Source: Desulfovibrio sp. (GTDB taxonomy: Bacteria > Desulfobacterota > Desulfovibrionia > Desulfovibrionales > Desulfovibrionaceae). From it: a stretch of 64,000 nucleotides of DNA. Position numbers and translations under genes: made by a program. Location: positions 33,956-97,955 of the forward strand of contig NZ_JAVESS010000008.1 of NCBI RefSeq assembly GCF_034006445.1. Reading direction: 5' to 3'. Of this stretch, positions 60,214 to 64,000 are shown piece after piece (the first letter of the stretch is position 1; each line of letters starts with the position of its first letter). Under the pieces are notes generated by a model that saw nothing but the letters and a program-made list of their open reading frames with translations, was not told the origin of the DNA and made no database searches.

Positions 60214-60390
60214 TTGCCTGGCGCATTTTGCCTGACTCATATTGCAGGCGCATTTTGGCTGGCGCATTTTGACTAGTGTGCTTTGCCGGGCGCATTTTGA
60301 CTGGCGTGCCCTGACCAGCGCGCCGTATTCGGCCGCTTTGCCCGGCACACACTGCCCGGCACACTTTGCTCGTCACACTTTGCCCGGCGG
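60214..60390. repeat. Degenerate tandem repeat, ~15-17 bp unit
   Basis: Ten or so imperfect copies of GCGCATTTTGCCTGGC-like units (for example GGCGCATTTTGACTGGC, GGCACACTTTGCTC, GGCACACACTGCCC). It fills the gap between convergent genes and ends near the dGTPase stop. Confidence 0.65.
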
Positions 60391-60395
60391 ATGCA

Positions 60396-61739
60396 TTATT
60401 GCGCCGCAGTGCCTGAAAACTGCTGCGAAATGAAGGTCGCATAATCGTCCGTCATGCCGGACACAAAATCCAGCACGCGCAGATAGGCCGTATACAGGCA
60501 TTCGCCCTCAGAAGGAGCATTGGAACCCATGAGGGTAAGCGCCCTTTTCTCCTGATAGGACATGGAGTTCTTTTTGCTGAAATTGAAGCAGGCCGGGATG
60601 AAAATATCCAGCAGGCGCTTGTACAGAGTGTATGTGCCTATTTCCAGCGCGGTTTTCTGCGGATTGTTCATGATCTTGCTGTTAAAGACCTCTTTTGCCG
60701 CGCTCATAAATTTTGCCACATCCGGCTGGGCGTGCTTGAGCAGATCGCCCTCAAGCGTTCCGGCCATCATGTCTTCATAACACTCCATAAATGTCTGCAC
60801 CACGGAAGGGATGATGCACGCCATGGCCCTGGTGCGCAGCATGCCGGATCGCCGCCGGTCAGAGTCCATAGCGCCCAGGCGGGCCGTATCCATATCTTTG
60901 TCGCCCAGCAACGGTTCCATTACATTCTTGATGTCCTGATAGCCAATGATGCGCAGTTCGCGCGCGTCTTCCATGTCTATGATGCGGTAGCAGATGTCGT
61001 CCGCCGCCTCCAGCAGGTAGGAAAGCGGATGCCGCCGCGTGCGGTTGTCACGCATCAGGCCCAGGGTCGTGAAGATTTCCGTAAAAATGCCCTGCTCTGC
61101 AGTGTAAAAATTAAACTTGCCGCTGGCTTGCCCCAATGCCTCATGAGCGGAGCGGGGATACTTCACAAGGCTGGCCAGCACGGGAAAGGTCAGCCGAAAA
61201 CCCCCGGCGTCCTTGTTGTTCTCAAGCGTATTGACCACGCGAAATCCCTGGGCATTGCCGTCAAAGGCCTCAAAGTCCGCCCGTTCCGCTGGCCGCAGTT
61301 CCTTGAAATAGTGCTCGGTATGGCCTGTATCCTTGAACCAGTCGCGTATGGCTTCTTCACCGGCATGACCAAAGGGAGGGTTGCCGATATCGTGCGCCAG
61401 GCAGGCCGCCTGTATGATCTGGCCGAGATGCTCGGGGCTGAAGCCGTCCGGCAGGTGTCCCCGGTCGGCCAGGGTCTGCCCCACCTGGAGGCCCAGCGAT
61501 CGTCCGACGCTGCTTACCTCAAGCGAATGGGTAAGGCGGTTATGGATATGATCGTTGCGCACCAGCGGATGCACCTGGGTTTTCTTGGCCAGCCTGCGAA
61601 ACGAGCTGGAAAAGATGATGCGGTCATAATCCTGCACAAAGGGATTGCGCACCACATCGAGGTCGGCAGGTTTCTTGCCCTGCCGCGTCATGCGGTACGG
61701 GGCCAGCAGACGGCCCCATTGTTCTTTATGGTCGCTCAT
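60396..61739 (-). CDS. dGTP triphosphohydrolase (dGTPase) family, HD domain
   Basis: A 447-residue HD-superfamily enzyme that hydrolyses dGTP or other dNTPs to nucleoside and triphosphate. The start has DRIIFSSSFRRLAKKTQVHP and the HD pair RLTHSLEVSSVGRSLG and AACLAHDIGNPPFGHAGEEAI. A later SYLLEAADDICYRIIDMEDA carries the second Asp. The start at 61739 follows GGAGGAGAACTT. Upstream bases belong to a repeat A copy. The C-terminal third is the helical region of the long dGTPase type. Confidence 0.9.
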   Translation of the reverse strand: MSDHKEQWGRLLAPYRMTRQGKKPADLDVVRNPFVQDYDRIIFSSSFRRLAKKTQVHPLVRNDHIHNRLTHSLEVSSVGRSLGLQVGQTLADRGHLPDGFSPEHLGQIIQAACLAHDIGNPPFGHAGEEAIRDWFKDTGHTEHYFKELRPAERADFEAFDGNAQGFRVVNTLENNKDAGGFRLTFPVLASLVKYPRSAHEALGQASGKFNFYTAEQGIFTEIFTTLGLMRDNRTRRHPLSYLLEAADDICYRIIDMEDARELRIIGYQDIKNVMEPLLGDKDMDTARLGAMDSDRRRSGMLRTRAMACIIPSVVQTFMECYEDMMAGTLEGDLLKHAQPDVAKFMSAAKEVFNSKIMNNPQKTALEIGTYTLYKRLLDIFIPACFNFSKKNSMSYQEKRALTLMGSNAPSEGECLYTAYLRVLDFVSGMTDDYATFISQQFSGTAAQ

Positions 61740-61840
61740 AAGTTCTCCTCCAATGGCTTTATGACAACTGTGTTCGGGCTGCAAGCCCGTGAGGTTTTGG
61801 GGGAGGTGCCTGCGCGGCGGGCGTTTCAAGATAATAAAGC

Positions 61841-62140
61841 CGGGCCTGTCCTTTGCGAGGGCGGTATTGCGCCCTGCGGGCACGGGGGCTTTTCTTTTTA
61901 TGCTGTTTGGGCCGCCTGCGCGGCGGGCGGCAGATGGGGGCCTGTTAGGGGCTGCCGCCCCTCCGAGGCCCCCTCTGCACTCCCCCCGGACGACCCCGCT
62001 GGGCTTGTCGTGTCTTTCCACTCCCACGGACTAGCCCGTAAAGGCTTTCCATATTCCACCATTCCACGAGGGCTGCGCGGCTTTCGCTTCGGGAGCTTCC
62101 TCGCTTCGCTCGGCGATCTCCCTGCGCGCCGCGCAATGCC
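61841..62140 (-). repeat. Repeat A, copy 8 (variant 2)
   Basis: Full ~300-base unit ending in CCGCGCAATGCC, with the variant 2 centre. Confidence 0.85.
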
Positions 62141-62494
62141 AATGTGCGCCTTCGCGCTGAATAAACGTTTGAAAGACGTCTGATTGGCTACATGAAGTCT
62201 CTAAAATAGGGCATTGTTGTTGGGAAAAGACATGCTGCGAGCGTATGACTTCGCGCTAAATGAGGGGCCGGGAAACATATTGTGCTGACGTGCCTCCATT
62301 GGTTTTATGACGCCTCCCTGGTCACAATCCCTGCCCTGTCTGAAAAACTACAAAAACTTCTGTGTGTTGCGTGCGCGGCAGTTCTTTGTAGTTGAAGTTC
62401 GCCAAACATGAAGCAGACATAACGGCCAAGCCCTCCACAATGTCTCAATCCAGCCAGACGCCCCTGGCCTTGCATCCAGCGCGAAGGGGTATGC
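62141..62494. repeat. Spacer C, copy 2
   Basis: Inverted relative of 47390-47744: CCAATCAGACGTC and CATTGTTGTTGGGAAAAG can be followed along the whole segment. Flanked by inverted repeat A copies. Confidence 0.78.
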
Positions 62495-62753
62495 TGGCAT
62501 TGCGCGGCGCGCAGGGAGATCACCGAGCGAAGCGAGGAAGCTCCCGAAGCAGCAGCCGCGCAGCCCTCGCGAAATGTCGGATGTTGGAAAACCCCAGCGG
62601 GGTGCTTCGGGGGGGATGCAAGGGGGGCCGAGAAGGGGGCGCAGCCCCATAACCGGCCCCGCCTTGCCCTCGCCGGAGGCGGCCCAAACAACAAATAAAA
62701 AAAAGCCCCCGTGCCCGCAGGGCACAAAAGCCACCTCTCAAAGGACAAGCCTG
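62495..62753 (+). repeat. Repeat A, copy 9 (variant 1)
   Basis: Full ~259-base unit with ATCACCGAGCGAAG in place of ATCGCCGAGCGAAG and AGCAGCAGCCGCGC in the centre. Confidence 0.85.
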
Positions 62754-62802
62754 CTCTCTTCTCTTTGAAGCCACAACTGCACAACCTCATTCTGCCGCCC
62801 GC

Positions 62803-62885
62803 CACGCAGGCGGCCAAAACAGCATAAAAAGAAAAGCCACGTGCCCGCAGGGCACAGAAGCGTCCTCTCAAAGGACAAGCCCTGT
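62803..62885 (+). repeat. Repeat A, 3' fragment
   Basis: CACGCAGGCGGCCAAAACAG to CTCTCAAAGGACAAGCCCTG, the last part of a unit. Confidence 0.75.
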
Positions 62886-62955
62886 TTTGCTTTCTTCAGA
62901 CGCCCGTCGCGCATACCCGCCCCCCCACAGACGACCCAAGCAAAACAAAAATAAA

Positions 62956-63017
62956 AAGCGGCCCTTTTCATGAAGAAAGAATCCTTCTGCGAATTCCCCC
63001 GGAATGAAAAGAGCCGC
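62956..63017 (-). terminator. Terminator downstream of ribB
   Basis: On the minus strand AGCGGCTCTTTTCAT pairs with ATGAAAAGGGCCGCT around a ~30-base loop, with a TTTTTA tail. It begins 66 bases after the ribB stop. Confidence 0.75.
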
Positions 63018-63082
63018 TCAACATCTCCGCCGACAAAAACTGTCAGCTAACAACCACCAGAAACAGTATCTAAGACACTACC

Positions 63083-63754
63083 TCAGGCGGATATGGCTAT
63101 CTGCTCGTCAGCCAAACTTACCCGCCAGGCCACAATATCCTCCACGCTGCACAAGGGGAACTTATGGGCAAGGGCAAAGGCCGCCACCTGCGGCAACCGC
63201 GCCATCTTGCCGTCATCCATGGTCAGTTCGCACAGCACGCCGCACGGAGCGTATCCGGCCATGTTCATGAGATCCACAGTGGCTTCCGTATGCCCGCGCC
63301 GTTCCAGAACGCCGCCGGGACGCGCCCGCAGGGGAAAGACATGGCCAGGCCGACGCAGGTCTTCGGGGCGGGCGTTGTCAGCCACGGCCGCGCGGATGGT
63401 GGCGACGCGGTCTGCTGCGGAAACTCCCGTGGTCACGCCGGTGGCGGCCTCAATGGAAATGGTGAAGGCCGTCTGCTGTGTGTTGGTGTTGTTTTCCGTC
63501 ATCATCGGCAGATCAAGACGCTGGGCATGGCCGTCTGTGATGCACAGACAAACGATGCCGCTGCAATGCCGGATGAGCATGGCCATCTGCTGTTCCGTGA
63601 TGGTCTGGGCCGGAAAAATGAGGTCGCCTTCATTTTCGCGGTCCTCGTCATCCACCACAAGAACGCCGCTTCCGGCGCGCAGGGACGCCAGGGCTTTACG
63701 AACGCGCTCTTCAGCGCTGCCAAAGGAATGAAGGGAAAGTGAGGTCTGATGCAT
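63083..63754 (-). CDS. ribB: 3,4-dihydroxy-2-butanone-4-phosphate synthase
   Basis: A 223-residue enzyme that makes the four-carbon unit of riboflavin from ribulose 5-phosphate. It has [17 protein letters not shown] (metal and substrate binding), [60 protein letters not shown] and [14 protein letters not shown]. It lacks the GTP cyclohydrolase II domain of RibBA fusions. An FMN riboswitch lies upstream on the same strand (63908-64000), which explains its control by flavin level. Confidence 0.96.
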   Translation of the reverse strand: MHQTSLSLHSFGSAEERVRKALASLRAGSGVLVVDDEDRENEGDLIFPAQTITEQQMAMLIRHCSGIVCLCITDGHAQRLDLPMMTENNTNTQQTAFTISIEAATGVTTGVSAADRVATIRAAVADNARPEDLRRPGHVFPLRARPGGVLERRGHTEATVDLMNMAGYAPCGVLCELTMDDGKMARLPQVAAFALAHKFPLCSVEDIVAWRVSLADEQIAISA

Positions 63755-63907
63755 GCCGTTCTCCTGTCCGGTTCAATACCGGGAGATGGTGCATCAGGGC
63801 GTGGACGGATTGCGTCAATACAGCGGCTGCGACCAGGTCGCCGCGACTGCAGTTTCGCACTGACCACACGAAAGGCAAGTGCATGGCGCACAGGATTTTC
63901 GCGTGGC

Positions 63908-64000
63908 TATGACCGTTCTCTTCCATCCGGACTGTTACCGTCGGCTTCGGATTCTCACCGAATCTGCTGACCCCAACCATGGGCGCTCGCGGGCTGACGG
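63908..64000 (-). ncRNA. FMN riboswitch (RFN element), cut by the window edge
   Basis: On the minus strand the conserved RFN blocks are CAGCCCGCGAGCG, GGGGTCAGCAGATTCGGTGA, GAATCCGAAGCCGACGGTAA, and CAGTCCGGATGGAAGAGAAC. The first helix (AGGGCGGGG region) lies beyond base 64000. It is about 150 bases from the ribB start; the bases between could form the expression platform. Confidence 0.93.

Larger units (their letters stand above)
61740..63082. other. Intergenic repeat cluster 3
   Basis: 1.3 kb without a convincing gene: repeat A (minus), spacer C, repeat A (plus) and a repeat A fragment, then the ribB terminator region. Confidence 0.8.

Overview
The window comes from a Desulfovibrio-like sulfate reducer (Desulfovibrionaceae). 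That assignment is inferred from several features: a DsrJ/DsrO/DsrP-type redox module with c-type haems, flagellins and sigma-54 activators, selenocysteine-dependent glycine reductase genes, and GC-rich coding DNA with AT-rich promoter regions. There is no rRNA, CRISPR array, prophage or recognisable transposase.

Layout. 1-12.6 kb is mostly housekeeping: the end of a DyP-type peroxidase, a secreted polysaccharide deacetylase, tRNA-Val and tRNA-Asp, a PAS-GGDEF-EAL c-di-GMP phosphodiesterase, rimO, two near-identical flagellin genes in inverted orientation around an Hsp20 gene, a metallo-hydrolase, a ubiX-like gene and tRNA-Arg. 12.7-21.2 kb holds the most unusual system. A PhnD-like periplasmic binding protein is coupled to a membrane-anchored HAMP-GAF-sigma-54 activator. 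Downstream lie a good -24/-12 promoter and a five-gene operon: a Tat-exported FMN 2-hydroxy-acid dehydrogenase, a triheme cytochrome fused to a PstS-like binding domain, and DsrJ-, DsrO- and DsrP-like proteins. I read it as a periplasmic oxidase module feeding the quinone pool.

24.2-45.0 kb is a double glycine/betaine/sarcosine-type reductase locus. Cluster 1 is grdX-grdE-grdB-trxB-grdC-grdD-trx-grdA, preceded by a glycine riboswitch. Cluster 2 has a second substrate-specific component B (grdE-like, grdB-like), a grdX-like gene and a YkvI-type permease on the minus strand, a PAS-sigma-54 activator, and a second trxB-grdC-grdD-trx-grdA block on the plus strand. The shared blocks lie at a constant offset of 12,686 bases and are almost identical. 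Two sigma-54 promoters with a shared upstream motif flank the activator. In-frame UGA (Sec) codons occur in both grdA and both grdB genes, and an unexpected in-frame UGA lies in grdX.

45-64 kb holds a LysR regulator, an Rrf2 regulator next to an Old Yellow Enzyme, the aroC-HhH-recD2 operon, panC-metK, an APS-kinase-like gene, a dGTPase and ribB with an FMN riboswitch at the window edge. Between these genes sit three clusters of a GC-rich ~260-300 bp repeat (46.7-48.3, 54.1-56.2 and 61.8-62.9 kb) with shared spacers.
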